Of a DNA stretch of 64,000 bases, positions 49,451 to 58,352 are shown piece after piece. Numbering within the stretch: position 1 is the first letter of the stretch; each line of letters begins with the position of its first letter. Origin of the DNA: an uncultured Paraprevotella sp. (GTDB taxonomy: Bacteria > Bacteroidota > Bacteroidia > Bacteroidales > Bacteroidaceae); NCBI GenBank assembly GCA_947177395.1, contig CAMWUI010000004.1, positions 1 through 64,000 of the forward strand. Reading direction: 5' to 3'. Made by a program: the position numbers and the translations under genes. The notes under the pieces were generated by a model, which saw only the letters and a program-made list of their open reading frames with translations, searched no databases and was not told where the DNA came from.

Positions 49451-49691
49451 CTTTTTATTTACTGATAGTCCGTATAACACGGGCAAAAATAGGTATTGGT
49501 TTACCTTTTTTAACGTAATATCGGGTATCCGTCCGGAAACCTATTCTCGCTTTCTGGTCCGTCCGGCTCGTTTCCTTCCGTCCGTATCGGGATAAAAAGC
49601 CGTCTGGTCATGAAGAAATACCGGACGATGGCATGTCCGAACCGGATAGTTTGTCTATCTTTGCGCAGGAAACATTAAAAATGAAAGACAG

Positions 49692-51692
49692 ATGGAAAAC
49701 GAAGCAGAGAAACTGTCGGGACTGCCTGAAAACGCATTCCGGGAGTTGAAAGAAGGAGAGGTGTACGAACCCCTGATGAAAGCCGGAGACACATGTCGGG
49801 AAGTGACGTTGTGGTCGGTCGTGTGGGGACTGGTGATGGCGGTGCTCTTTTCCGCCGCGTCGGCTTATCTGGGGCTGAAGGTAGGCCAGGTTTTCGAGGC
49901 GGCCATTCCCATTGCCATCATAGCCGTGGGAGTGTCCGGAGCCGTCGGCCGGAAAAATCCCTTGGGCGAGAATGTCATCATCCAGAGCATCGGCGCATGC
50001 AGCGGCATGATTGTGGCGGGAGCCATTTTCACCTTGCCGGCGCTTTATATCCTCCAGTCCCGCTATCCGGATATCACGGTGGATTTCCTGCAGGTTTTCA
50101 TCGCTCTTGTGTTGGGCGGTGTGCTGGGTATTCTGCTCCTCATACCGTTCCGCAAATATTTTGTAAAGGACATGCACGGGAAATACCCCTTCCCCGAGGC
50201 TACGGCATCCACCCAGGTGCTTGTGTCTGGTGAGAAAGGAGGCAATCAGGCCCTCCCGCTGGTGGTGGCCGGTCTGATAGGTGGCGTCTATGACTTTCTG
50301 GTAGCGTCTTTGGGGTGGTGGAACGAGAACGTCACCTCCCGTTGTTTGGAATGGGGCGGCATGTTGGCCGACCGGGCCAAAATCGTGTTCAAACTCAATA
50401 CGGGAGCCGCTTTGCTGGGCATGGGGTATATCGTCGGTTTCAAATACGCTCTGATTATCTGTCTGGGTTCGGTGACCGTATGGTGGATCATTGTTCCGGC
50501 CATGGCATTGTTTTTCGGAGATGTGGCTGTCGTGTCCGGTGTCCATCCGGTGACGGCGGCCGAGGCTTCCCCGGAACTCATCTTCACTTATGCCAAGAGC
50601 ATCGGTATCGGCGGCATCGCCATGGCCGGCATCATCGGCATCATCCGGAGCTGGGGAGTCATCCGCAGCGCGCTGGGACTCGCCGCGCAGGAGATGAAGG
50701 GAAACAAGGGAAAAGCCGTTAAGGTGGCACGCACGGAGCTTGACTTGCCGATGAAGATAATCGCCGTAGGATCCCTGGTGACGCTGGCTGTCGTGTTCCT
50801 GTTTTTCCATTTCGGGGTGATGGACGGCAACATCGTGTTCAGTCTGGTGGCCGTGTTGCTGGTAGCCGTCATCGCTTTCCTTTTCACGACTGTGGCGGCC
50901 AATGCCATCGCCATCGTGGGAAGCAACCCCGTGTCCGGTATGACGCTGATGACGCTTATCCTGGCGTCGGTGATTATGGTGTCCGTGGGGCTGACCGGTA
51001 CAGCCGGTATGGTGGCCGCCCTCATCATGGGCGGTGTGGTCTGCACGGCTCTTTCCAGTGCCGGCAGTTTTATCACGGACTTGAAGATCGGTTACTGGCT
51101 GGGAAGCACGCCCCGCAAGCAGGAGACGTATAAGTTTCTCGGCATACTTGTTTCCGCCGCTACGGTGGCCGGGGTTATCATGATACTGAACGACACTTAC
51201 GGGTTTACGAGCGGGCAGCTGGCCGCTCCGCAGGCGAATGCCATGGCGGCGGTCATCGAACCGCTTATGAGCGGGGGCGGCGCCCCCTGGCTGCTCTACG
51301 GCATCGGCGCCCTGATTGCCGTGGTGCTTACCCTGTGCGGGGTACCCGCGCTGGCGTTCGCGTTGGGCATGTTCATTCCCTTGGAACTGAACCTGCCCCT
51401 GCTGGCGGGCGGACTTGTCAATCATTACGTCACGACGCGCCACGAAAAGGAAGCGGTAAACCGGGAGCGCGGAGAGCGCGGCACCCTGATAGCTTCGGGC
51501 TTCATTGCCGGAGGAGCGTTGATGGGCGTGGTCAGTGCGGCCTTGCGTTTCGGCGGCATCTCGTTTGATTACGAGGCCTGGTGGGAAAATCCGGCCAGCG
51601 AATGGCTGTCGCTGGGCATGTACGTCCTGCTGGTGGGCTTCTTTGTGCGTTATAGCATGATACGGGAGAAGTCCGGAGCCCTGAAAAAGTGA
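49692..51692 (+). CDS. OPT family oligopeptide transporter
   Basis: WSVVWGLVMAVLFSAASAYLGLKVGQVFEAAIPIAIIAVG; NPLGENVIIQSIGACSGMIVAGAIFTLPALYIL; FPEATASTQVLVSGEKGGNQ; GSNPVSGMTLMTLI. Confidence 0.93.
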   Translation: MENEAEKLSGLPENAFRELKEGEVYEPLMKAGDTCREVTLWSVVWGLVMAVLFSAASAYLGLKVGQVFEAAIPIAIIAVGVSGAVGRKNPLGENVIIQSIGACSGMIVAGAIFTLPALYILQSRYPDITVDFLQVFIALVLGGVLGILLLIPFRKYFVKDMHGKYPFPEATASTQVLVSGEKGGNQALPLVVAGLIGGVYDFLVASLGWWNENVTSRCLEWGGMLADRAKIVFKLNTGAALLGMGYIVGFKYALIICLGSVTVWWIIVPAMALFFGDVAVVSGVHPVTAAEASPELIFTYAKSIGIGGIAMAGIIGIIRSWGVIRSALGLAAQEMKGNKGKAVKVARTELDLPMKIIAVGSLVTLAVVFLFFHFGVMDGNIVFSLVAVLLVAVIAFLFTTVAANAIAIVGSNPVSGMTLMTLILASVIMVSVGLTGTAGMVAALIMGGVVCTALSSAGSFITDLKIGYWLGSTPRKQETYKFLGILVSAATVAGVIMILNDTYGFTSGQLAAPQANAMAAVIEPLMSGGGAPWLLYGIGALIAVVLTLCGVPALAFALGMFIPLELNLPLLAGGLVNHYVTTRHEKEAVNRERGERGTLIASGFIAGGALMGVVSAALRFGGISFDYEAWWENPASEWLSLGMYVLLVGFFVRYSMIREKSGALKK

Positions 51693-51734
51693 CAAAAACA
51701 GGCGGGGAACCTTGGACGGTTCAAATAAAAAGCG

Positions 51735-51742
51735 TAACTTTG
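51735..51742 (+). promoter_or_regulatory. -7 box (TAACTTTG) for rpsP, followed by ccgtta/taacgg hairpin
   Basis: gcgtaactttgcgccgccgttacgggataacgg. Confidence 0.5.
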
Positions 51743-51793
51743 CGCCGCCGTTACGGGATAACGGCTATTTCAAACCTATAAACCTATAAAAAT

Positions 51794-52330
51794 ATGGCAA
51801 CTAAAATCAGATTGCAGCGTCACGGTCGTAAAAGCTATGCTTTCTACAGCATCGTTATCGCTGATGTAAGAGCACCACGTGATGGTAAGTTTACAGAGAA
51901 ACTCGGTACGTACAACCCGAATACGAATCCGGCCACTGTAGATTTGAATTTCGAACGTGCTTTGTATTGGGTAGAGTGCGGTGCGCAGCCTACGGATACT
52001 GTACGTAACATTCTTTCCCGCGAGGGCGTATATTTGATGAAACACCTGCGTGGCGGTGTGAAGAAAGGTGCTTTCGACGAAGCAGCCGCACAGGCTAAGT
52101 TCGAGGCATGGAAGGCTGACAAGCAGAAAGGTCTGGAAGCTTTCGAGGCAAAGCAGGCTGCTGAGAAGAAGGCTGCTAAGGAAGCGCGCCTGGAAGCAGA
52201 GAAAAAAGTAAATGAAGGAATTGCCCAGAAGGTAGCTGAGAAGAAAGCTGCCGAGGCTGCTGCCAAGGCAGAGGCCGAAGCTGCAGCGGCTGAGGAGGAA
52301 GCTCCGGCAGAAGCTCCTGCAGAGGCATAA
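51794..52330 (+). CDS. rpsP: 30S ribosomal protein S16 with Ala/Glu-rich C-terminal extension
   Basis: [45 protein letters not shown]-term [28 protein letters not shown]. Confidence 0.96.
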   Translation: MATKIRLQRHGRKSYAFYSIVIADVRAPRDGKFTEKLGTYNPNTNPATVDLNFERALYWVECGAQPTDTVRNILSREGVYLMKHLRGGVKKGAFDEAAAQAKFEAWKADKQKGLEAFEAKQAAEKKAAKEARLEAEKKVNEGIAQKVAEKKAAEAAAKAEAEAAAAEEEAPAEAPAEA

Positions 52331-52363
52331 TCAAACAATTAATATTTCTTCTTTCAAACAAAG

Positions 52364-52405
52364 CGGATGAGGGGAAGACGTGACGTTTTCCTCTCATCTG
52401 TTTTT
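52364..52405 (+). terminator. rpsP terminator
   Basis: gatgaggggaagacgt g acgttttcctctcatc tgttttt. Confidence 0.85.
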
Positions 52406-52487
52406 ATATATCCGTCCCGCTTTGTCGGGACAATGGTTAGAGAACAATTCGTTCCGTCTGTTGGTTACCGGTACAACCCGACGAGCG

Positions 52488-52831
52488 CCCCCTATACACA
52501 AATGTTGGTCGAAAAAGGCTCAATGGTTCAAACTGTTTGATAGTCAGCGACAAATGATTCAGCAAAAGTTCAGCAAAGGTTCAGACTCGCTGGGAATCAG
52601 CGAGTAATGGTTCACAAATGATTCAGACCTGCTGATTATCAATGAGTAATGGTTCACGAATGGTTCAGGCATTATCGGTTGCGGCGCGCCGCGGCAGCCG
52701 GCTGCTGAACCACAGGGCGGAAAAACTGAAGGATAAGTGAAGGAAAACTGAAGGATGGCTGAACCATTTGTCGCTGACTATCAAATAGTTTGAACCATTG
52801 AGGCATTTTTCCGCAAACATGTGTGTAGGGG
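52488..52831. repeat. Long imperfect inverted repeat (arms ~74 nt, 36-nt near-perfect core) around ~200 bp of internal direct repeats
   Basis: Left arm 52488-52562; right arm 52759-52831. Cores 52521-52556 and 52765-52800 (caatggttcaaact[g/a]tttgatagtcagcgacaaatg) are reverse complements with one mismatch. Confidence 0.9.
52580..52663. repeat. Tandem 42-bp repeat, two units
   Basis: ttcagactcgctgggaatcagcgagtaatggttcacaaatga / ttcagacctgctgattatcaatgagtaatggttcacgaatgg. Confidence 0.8.
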
Positions 52832-52893
52832 AGAGGCCGGCGACGGCCTCCGCAGCCTTTCCTTCCGCAGGCGGTTCCCGTGCCGAGCCGTAT

Positions 52894-53012
52894 GCTGTCC
52901 ACTTGCCGGGTGGAGTGCTGTCCACTTGGGGTAGTGAAGCGCTGTCCACTATGGGTAGTGAAGTGCTGTTTACCGGGTATAGTGAAGCGCTGTCCACTCG
53001 GTGAGTGGAATA
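52894..53012. repeat. Tandem array A: 23-24 bp period, five units (gctgtccact...gtgaagc)
   Basis: gctgt starts at 52894, 52917, 52941, 52965, 52989. Confidence 0.85.
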
Positions 53013-53025
53013 CTATCCTTAGGTT

Positions 53026-53117
53026 CTTACGATTGCATTCCTTACCACCTTACAATCGTATTCCTCAGCACCTTACGATTGTATTCGTTACACCCTAAGG
53101 ATCGTATTTCTTGCAAG
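53026..53117. repeat. Tandem array B: 23 bp period, four units (cttacgatcgtattccttacac)
   Basis: Units start at 53026, 53049, 53072, 53095. Confidence 0.85.
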
Positions 53118-53180
53118 TGTCGAAAAGCGTCGAAGCGTGTCGACGTTTTCAAGTTGGTTTTGTTGCACCTTCATTCAGTA

Positions 53181-53318
53181 CTGAATGAGGGTGTAATGAA
53201 GCACTGAATGAGACCTTAATACAGTGCTGAATGAAGGACTAACGAAGCACTGAATGAACCCCTGACGAAGCACTGAATGAAAGGGTAATAAAGCACTGAA
53301 TGAAAATACGCCTCAATG
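53181..53318. repeat. Tandem array C: exact 23 bp period, six units (ctgaatga N~9 gaagca)
   Basis: ctgaatga starts at 53181, 53204, 53227, 53250, 53273, 53296. Confidence 0.92.
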
Positions 53319-53622
53319 TTAAAAAATATAGAGGTGAAAATAATCTTAAAATATTACACCCGGACGAAATTATTTATCGATTTTGTATTGGAAATTGCGG
53401 AGAGTGGCTGCCGCCAGGCAATTTTATTCCAACATTAAGATTTTTTTTAACTCCACAACGTCTATGAAACGCAGGGGGTCTGAAGTGTTCTGTTTGTTGA
53501 TATGAATTTACAGATAATGAACTAATTAGGCTCTATTGTATTTCACGGCAGCAATGCGAGTGAGATTTAGATAATTATCAAAAATAAAGATTTATTATTA
53601 GAGAATTATTTTATAGAAACCA

Positions 53623-53651
53623 TTGCAAATGGAAAAAAATGATTAATTTTG
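53623..53651 (+). promoter_or_regulatory. Promoter of the fimbrial operon (TTG - N18 - TAATTTTG)
   Basis: ttg 53623-53625, taattttg 53644-53651, ~38 nt upstream of the first ATG. Confidence 0.5.
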
Positions 53652-53688
53652 CACCCTGAATTCGCTTAACTATTACTGTTGGATTTTT

Positions 53689-54399
53689 ATGCTAAATCAT
53701 AAAACATTGAAAGCCACAATATCTATGACGGTGAGGGAGGACAGAAATGCCTTTCCCCGCAATGCTAATTTACGGATTTTCCGTCGTTATTTCAGTAGGC
53801 TCGTGACGTTCGCGGCATTTCTGTCCGGAGTATTGCTGTCGGCTTCCGTGCCGGCCTCGGCACAGGTGGCCGTGAAAACCAACCTTCTTTACGACGCTAC
53901 GACCACGCCCAACCTCGGTGTGGAAATCGGAGTAGGTCAGCGCAGCACATTCAGCCTGGTCTACGGCCTCAACCTGTGGAAATTCCACAGCGACTCAGGC
54001 GACCGCAAGATCCGTCACTGGGTCGTGATGCCCGAATATCGTTGGTGGCTTTGCTCTAAATTCGACGGCCATTTCATCGGCGTCCATGCCATGGGCGGGC
54101 AGTTTAACGCTGCAAATATGAACATTCCGTTCCCGGGCGCATTCTTCGGTGGCGAGAACATCGGCAAAGGCCTGCGCGACTATCGACATCAGGGATGGTA
54201 TGCCGGAGCGGGCGTCACCTACGGTTATCAGTGGGTGCTCTCCAAGCACTGGAACATCGAGGCTGAAATCGGGGCAGGCTACGACTATGTGAAATATGAC
54301 AAATTCAAGTGTAACAGTTGTGGCCTCAAGGTAGGAGAGGGGCATACCAACTATATAGGCCTCACAAAGCTTGGCCTATCATTTATTTACCTCTTTTAA
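53689..54399 (+). CDS. DUF3575-type outer-membrane protein of the Mfa fimbrial operon
   Basis: SAQVAVKTNLLYDATTTPNLGVEIGVGQRSTFSLVYGLNLWKF...HWVVMPEYRWWLCSKFDGHFIGVHAMGGQFN; alternative start 53725. Confidence 0.85.
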   Translation: MLNHKTLKATISMTVREDRNAFPRNANLRIFRRYFSRLVTFAAFLSGVLLSASVPASAQVAVKTNLLYDATTTPNLGVEIGVGQRSTFSLVYGLNLWKFHSDSGDRKIRHWVVMPEYRWWLCSKFDGHFIGVHAMGGQFNAANMNIPFPGAFFGGENIGKGLRDYRHQGWYAGAGVTYGYQWVLSKHWNIEAEIGAGYDYVKYDKFKCNSCGLKVGEGHTNYIGLTKLGLSFIYLF

Positions 54400-54410
54400 C
54401 AATCGAACAG

Positions 54411-55898
54411 ATGAAACGCAAGATATACACAACATTCCTGGCTTTCATAGCAGTGGCTTTCGGTGCAATGGCCGCAGTCAACGATAACGTCCGCACGGAA
54501 AACGTCTCGTTCAGCCGCGGAGGTGGAAAGATCAATGTCAACGCCGACATTGTGCTCGACTCGCTCAAGCTCAAGGACAACCAGCAGATCTTCATAACCC
54601 CGATCCTCTCGGGCGAGAACGATTGCCTTGTGCTCCCCACGGTGCTCATCACCGGACGCGGCATGCACTATGCCTACGAGCGCGGCACTATGCGCGGCCT
54701 CAAGGATTACCGCAAGAAATACGACATCATGCGCGAGGTGCGTCGCGACAACGGTCATGCCCAGATGGTGGATTACAACGCTTCGGCCCCGTTTGCGTCC
54801 TGGATGCGCACCGGGCGACTCAGCCTGCAGTTTCGCTACGACACCTGCGGCTGCGGCGTCTTCGACGGCTCGGCTCTTGGCCCGTCGGTAGAAACCACTT
54901 TCAACCCCGTGCCGTCAATGCGCGTTACTTATATCACCCCGAAAGTCACAGACCTCCCGGTATCGATTCACGAAGGAAGTGCCCGCGTGCAGTTTGAGGT
55001 TGACAAGACCGTGCTCCACGACAGCATCTACCGTGCACGCAGCGGCCAGCGCATCGACAACCGCCAGCAGCTCAAGGTTATCTACGATTCCATAGCCTAC
55101 GCGCTCAACGACCCCAACGCCGAGATTGCCAAAATCGAGATCATCGGTTACGCCTCCCCCGAGTCGCCCTATGAGCACAACAAGGAGCTGGCCACCGGAC
55201 GTTCGCGAGCCCTGGCCGAGTACATCGGCAAATATGTGGGCCGCAAATATAACATCGACCAGAGCGTTGCCACATTCGACGCTGTGCCGGAGAACTGGGA
55301 AGAGTTCCGCGGACAGGTGGTCAATGCCAAGGACATCACCGAGCAGCAGCGCCGCGACCTCCTCGCCCTCATCGACCGCCCGGCCTTCGGAGCCGCCGAT
55401 TATGACGCCAAGGAGAAGGAGTTGAAGACCGACCCTAAATTCCGCGACCTTTACCGCACCAAGATATTGCCCGAGTGGTTCCCCCACTTGCGCGCCACAA
55501 AGTTCCGCATCAGCACGCGCCTCAAACCGTTGCCTGATTCGCAGCTTGCCGAGGTTATAAAGAGAACGCCCGAAAAGTTGTCGCTCAACCAGATGATGCG
55601 CGTGGCCCGGCTTTACCCCGAGGGCTCCCCGGAGTTCAACAAGGTGATAGAAACGGCCCTCCGTTATTATCCTTCAAGTGTGGAGGCCAACCTCAATGTG
55701 GCAGTCTCGGCAATCATTGCCGGCGACTACGCCAAGGCAGCCCCGCTCCTCGAGAAGGCCGGCGACTCCGCCGAGGCAGTCAACGCCCGCGCGGTGATCC
55801 GCGCTCATGAAGGCGACTTCGACGGCGCCCGCAAGCTCCTCGAGACCATCCCGCTCCTCCCCGAGGCGCAGAAGAACCTGCAACTTCTCATGGAGTAG
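54411..55898 (+). CDS. DUF3868-type fimbrial-assembly protein (OmpA-like middle region and TPR-like C-term)
   Basis: Signal peptide MKRKIYTTFLAFIAVAFGAMA; VQFEVDKTVLHDSIYRARSGQRIDNRQQLKVIYDSIAYALNDPNAEIAKIEIIGYASPESPYEHNKELATGRSRALAEYI; SSVEANLNVAVSAIIAGDYAKAAPLLEKAG. Confidence 0.82.
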   Translation: MKRKIYTTFLAFIAVAFGAMAAVNDNVRTENVSFSRGGGKINVNADIVLDSLKLKDNQQIFITPILSGENDCLVLPTVLITGRGMHYAYERGTMRGLKDYRKKYDIMREVRRDNGHAQMVDYNASAPFASWMRTGRLSLQFRYDTCGCGVFDGSALGPSVETTFNPVPSMRVTYITPKVTDLPVSIHEGSARVQFEVDKTVLHDSIYRARSGQRIDNRQQLKVIYDSIAYALNDPNAEIAKIEIIGYASPESPYEHNKELATGRSRALAEYIGKYVGRKYNIDQSVATFDAVPENWEEFRGQVVNAKDITEQQRRDLLALIDRPAFGAADYDAKEKELKTDPKFRDLYRTKILPEWFPHLRATKFRISTRLKPLPDSQLAEVIKRTPEKLSLNQMMRVARLYPEGSPEFNKVIETALRYYPSSVEANLNVAVSAIIAGDYAKAAPLLEKAGDSAEAVNARAVIRAHEGDFDGARKLLETIPLLPEAQKNLQLLME

Positions 55899-55996
55899 TT
55901 AGGAGCTGAGGACACTCTGCCTGCAGTGTCGCTCCGAAAAAATGTTAACGCGTAAAAAATGAGGATTAAAACCGATGAAATTTGAATTTCAGGCAT

Positions 55997-56004
55997 TATC
56001 TTTG
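55997..56004 (+). promoter_or_regulatory. -7 box TATCTTTG upstream of the major fimbrillin (~220-nt leader)
   Basis: caggcattatctttgcagtg; exact TAnnTTTG. Confidence 0.5.
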
Positions 56005-56225
56005 CAGTGAAATTTTTGGACACGACAAAAAATAGATAGGGAAATGTAGGGTCGCGGCATGCCGCGATCGCGACAATCACCCGGAGAAAAACGCCGCAAG
56101 CGGCTTTGCGGAGAGCGGATTACGGGAGGAGTGAAATCAGCGGATGCGATATATCGCGTCCTTACAAAAGAGACTAAGAACTAAATTTAATTAAATAATC
56201 CATTAATAATTAATTTAACTAAGGT

Positions 56226-58037
56226 ATGAAAAAATTATTATTTTCATGTTTGTGTGCAGCTGCCTTTTTGACAGCCTGCAACAGCGAGGAGCTAGCTGTG
56301 ATTAATGACAGCGGAAGCGACTTGATTTCTGACGGCCAGGCCCGTTACCTCTCTGTAAACATCGTATCTAACACCGACGGCACCAAAGCGGCGGCCGGTG
56401 ATGTTGTTCCTGGAGAACCCGGCGACGCCAAATATGAGAAAGGTCTTGACAAAGAAAACGCTGTGACTTCTGTTCGTTTCTATTTCTTCGATTCAGACGG
56501 TGACCCTGCATACGTTAAGTCAGGTCAAGAGGTAAACTACTACGATTGGACGGAGGGTATCTCGGTAGCAACTCCTGGTGATAACATGCCTAATGTTGAG
56601 AAAATCCTCAATGCCACTATCGTCATCAGCACCAAGGAGGGCGACACCTTCCCCTCTCAGATGCTTGCCGTTGTGAATCCCCGTAAGGACCTCGGTGACG
56701 AGTCTCGTAGCCTCGGCTCGCTCCGCACAGTGACTGCTGACTATGCATTGCACGCTAATGGTGACGGAAAATCCGATTCCGATTATCCCGGAAATTATTT
56801 CCCGATGTGTAACTCAGTTTATGCAGAGGTAAATGGAGAGATTGTGAAAGCTACCAAAATCACAACCGACAAGTATAAATCAACGGTCGACGCTGCAACA
56901 ACTGACCCCGTTCAGATTTATGTTGAGCGTAATGTTGCAAAAGTGCGTACATCTCTCGACTTTATCTCCTCTATGAAAATGGAGGGTGATCTTATTAAAC
57001 TTCAGTCTAAGGATGCCGACGGAAATGTATCAGATATCGAACTTCCCCAAACAGACATCATTGATAATCCAAACACAACTACTGAGAACACGGCGGTTTA
57101 CCTCAAGCTCTTGGGCTGGAATGTAACTGCTGATATGAATGTGGCAACCCTCAGCAAGCGTCTTAAAGACCCCGTTTGGAGTAGTACTGAATTAGGCTTC
57201 ACATGGAATAATCCCGGATACCGCCGCAGCTATTGGGCTAACCAGCTTAGCAATTCTGTAAGCCGCTATGGAGACTTCAACGCTGCTCAGGCTAAATCGT
57301 TTACTACGAACAATTACACCTATTGCAACGAGAATACTATAGCTCAGGGAAATGCAGATTACCAGAAACGCAACACAAAGATTATCATTGCCGGTACTCT
57401 CTGTGATAAGGGTGGTAAAGCGCTCACAATCTGCGAATATTACGGTATCAAGTTTATCGATGATAAAGATCAGACTAACCTTAAGAAATCTGTATTGAAT
57501 TATCTTACGAACAATGGAGAAAACAACTATTACAAGCGGATCGGTAATGTTGTAAGCTCTATAGCTCCTGAAGATATAACCTTTAAATATGCGAAAACGG
57601 CTACAGCGACAGATTCTAAAGGATTATATTTTGTTGTGCCAATCTTGACTGAAGATGCCAAGAAATATGACTGGTACACAACTAAAAATGCCGAAGAAGG
57701 CTCTGAGCATGAAAGTAGTGATATTGATGAAGACCTCCAGAAATCTCAGCACGCCAAGATCTGGAACACAGGTATGACTTACTACTATGCCGACATCAAC
57801 CACTTCGGTACTGATAAAGTGGGTGAGCAGGTAGTTGCAAGAAAAGGTGTGGTTCGTAACCATATCTATGACATGAGCATCAACTCTATCTATGGTCTCG
57901 GTACTCCGGTTTGGGATCCTGAGAAAGAAATCATCCCCGAAAAGACAGAGGAAGAAGACACTTTCATTGGCGCTCAGATCAACATCCTTTCTTGGCGTAT
58001 CGTTAACAACAGCGTTAGCATTAACTGGGGAAATTGA
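56226..58037 (+). CDS. Mfa1-type major fimbrial subunit lipoprotein
   Basis: Lipobox FLTACNSEEL; RYLSVNIVSNTDGTKAAAGDVVPGEPGDAKYEKGLDKENAVTSVRFYFFDSDG; C-terminal INILSWRIVNNSVSINWGN. Confidence 0.88.
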   Translation: MKKLLFSCLCAAAFLTACNSEELAVINDSGSDLISDGQARYLSVNIVSNTDGTKAAAGDVVPGEPGDAKYEKGLDKENAVTSVRFYFFDSDGDPAYVKSGQEVNYYDWTEGISVATPGDNMPNVEKILNATIVISTKEGDTFPSQMLAVVNPRKDLGDESRSLGSLRTVTADYALHANGDGKSDSDYPGNYFPMCNSVYAEVNGEIVKATKITTDKYKSTVDAATTDPVQIYVERNVAKVRTSLDFISSMKMEGDLIKLQSKDADGNVSDIELPQTDIIDNPNTTTENTAVYLKLLGWNVTADMNVATLSKRLKDPVWSSTELGFTWNNPGYRRSYWANQLSNSVSRYGDFNAAQAKSFTTNNYTYCNENTIAQGNADYQKRNTKIIIAGTLCDKGGKALTICEYYGIKFIDDKDQTNLKKSVLNYLTNNGENNYYKRIGNVVSSIAPEDITFKYAKTATATDSKGLYFVVPILTEDAKKYDWYTTKNAEEGSEHESSDIDEDLQKSQHAKIWNTGMTYYYADINHFGTDKVGEQVVARKGVVRNHIYDMSINSIYGLGTPVWDPEKEIIPEKTEEEDTFIGAQINILSWRIVNNSVSINWGN

Positions 58038-58352
58038 GAGGTAATTTCTGATGAATTAAACCGCGAAAGATGATGCGGCCTCAGAAACGGGCCGGGTCGC
58101 TTTCAAATCCTGAAAATGTCCGGTGGGGGAGGCTCCCCTCGACGGCGAGTCTCCCCCTCACCGGAACTATTAAAAAGAACAACGATTTTAAACGCACTGA
58201 CGTACCGGTGCAAAGAGAGGTGCGAATCACGGAGATTCAATTTGGAAACTCCCTTTGTTTTGATAATTCCTGAGGGTGTCGGCAAGGGGTAGATACACCT
58301 TGCAACGCACTCATCGACATATATATCACATAAGAAACTAAGAATTAATGGC

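Noticed and set aside
49608-51695. 695-aa minus-strand ORF opposite the OPT transporter
   Set aside because: His/Gln/Arg-rich composition typical of antisense frames in high-GC coding DNA; the plus-strand frame is a clear OPT transporter.
52488-52831. Classical invertible promoter switch
   Set aside because: No TAnnTTTG promoter found in the loop and no adjacent invertase gene; kept only as one hypothesis for the inverted repeat.
52665-53207. Small ORFs in the rpsP-fimbria intergenic region (e.g. VDSASLP-repeat peptide)
   Set aside because: Translations of tandem DNA repeats; 23-bp period shifts frame and no initiation context or domain is visible.
52894-53318. CRISPR array
   Set aside because: Units are 23-24 bp in total, with fillers of ~9 nt that are too short for spacers; three different unit families; no cas genes.
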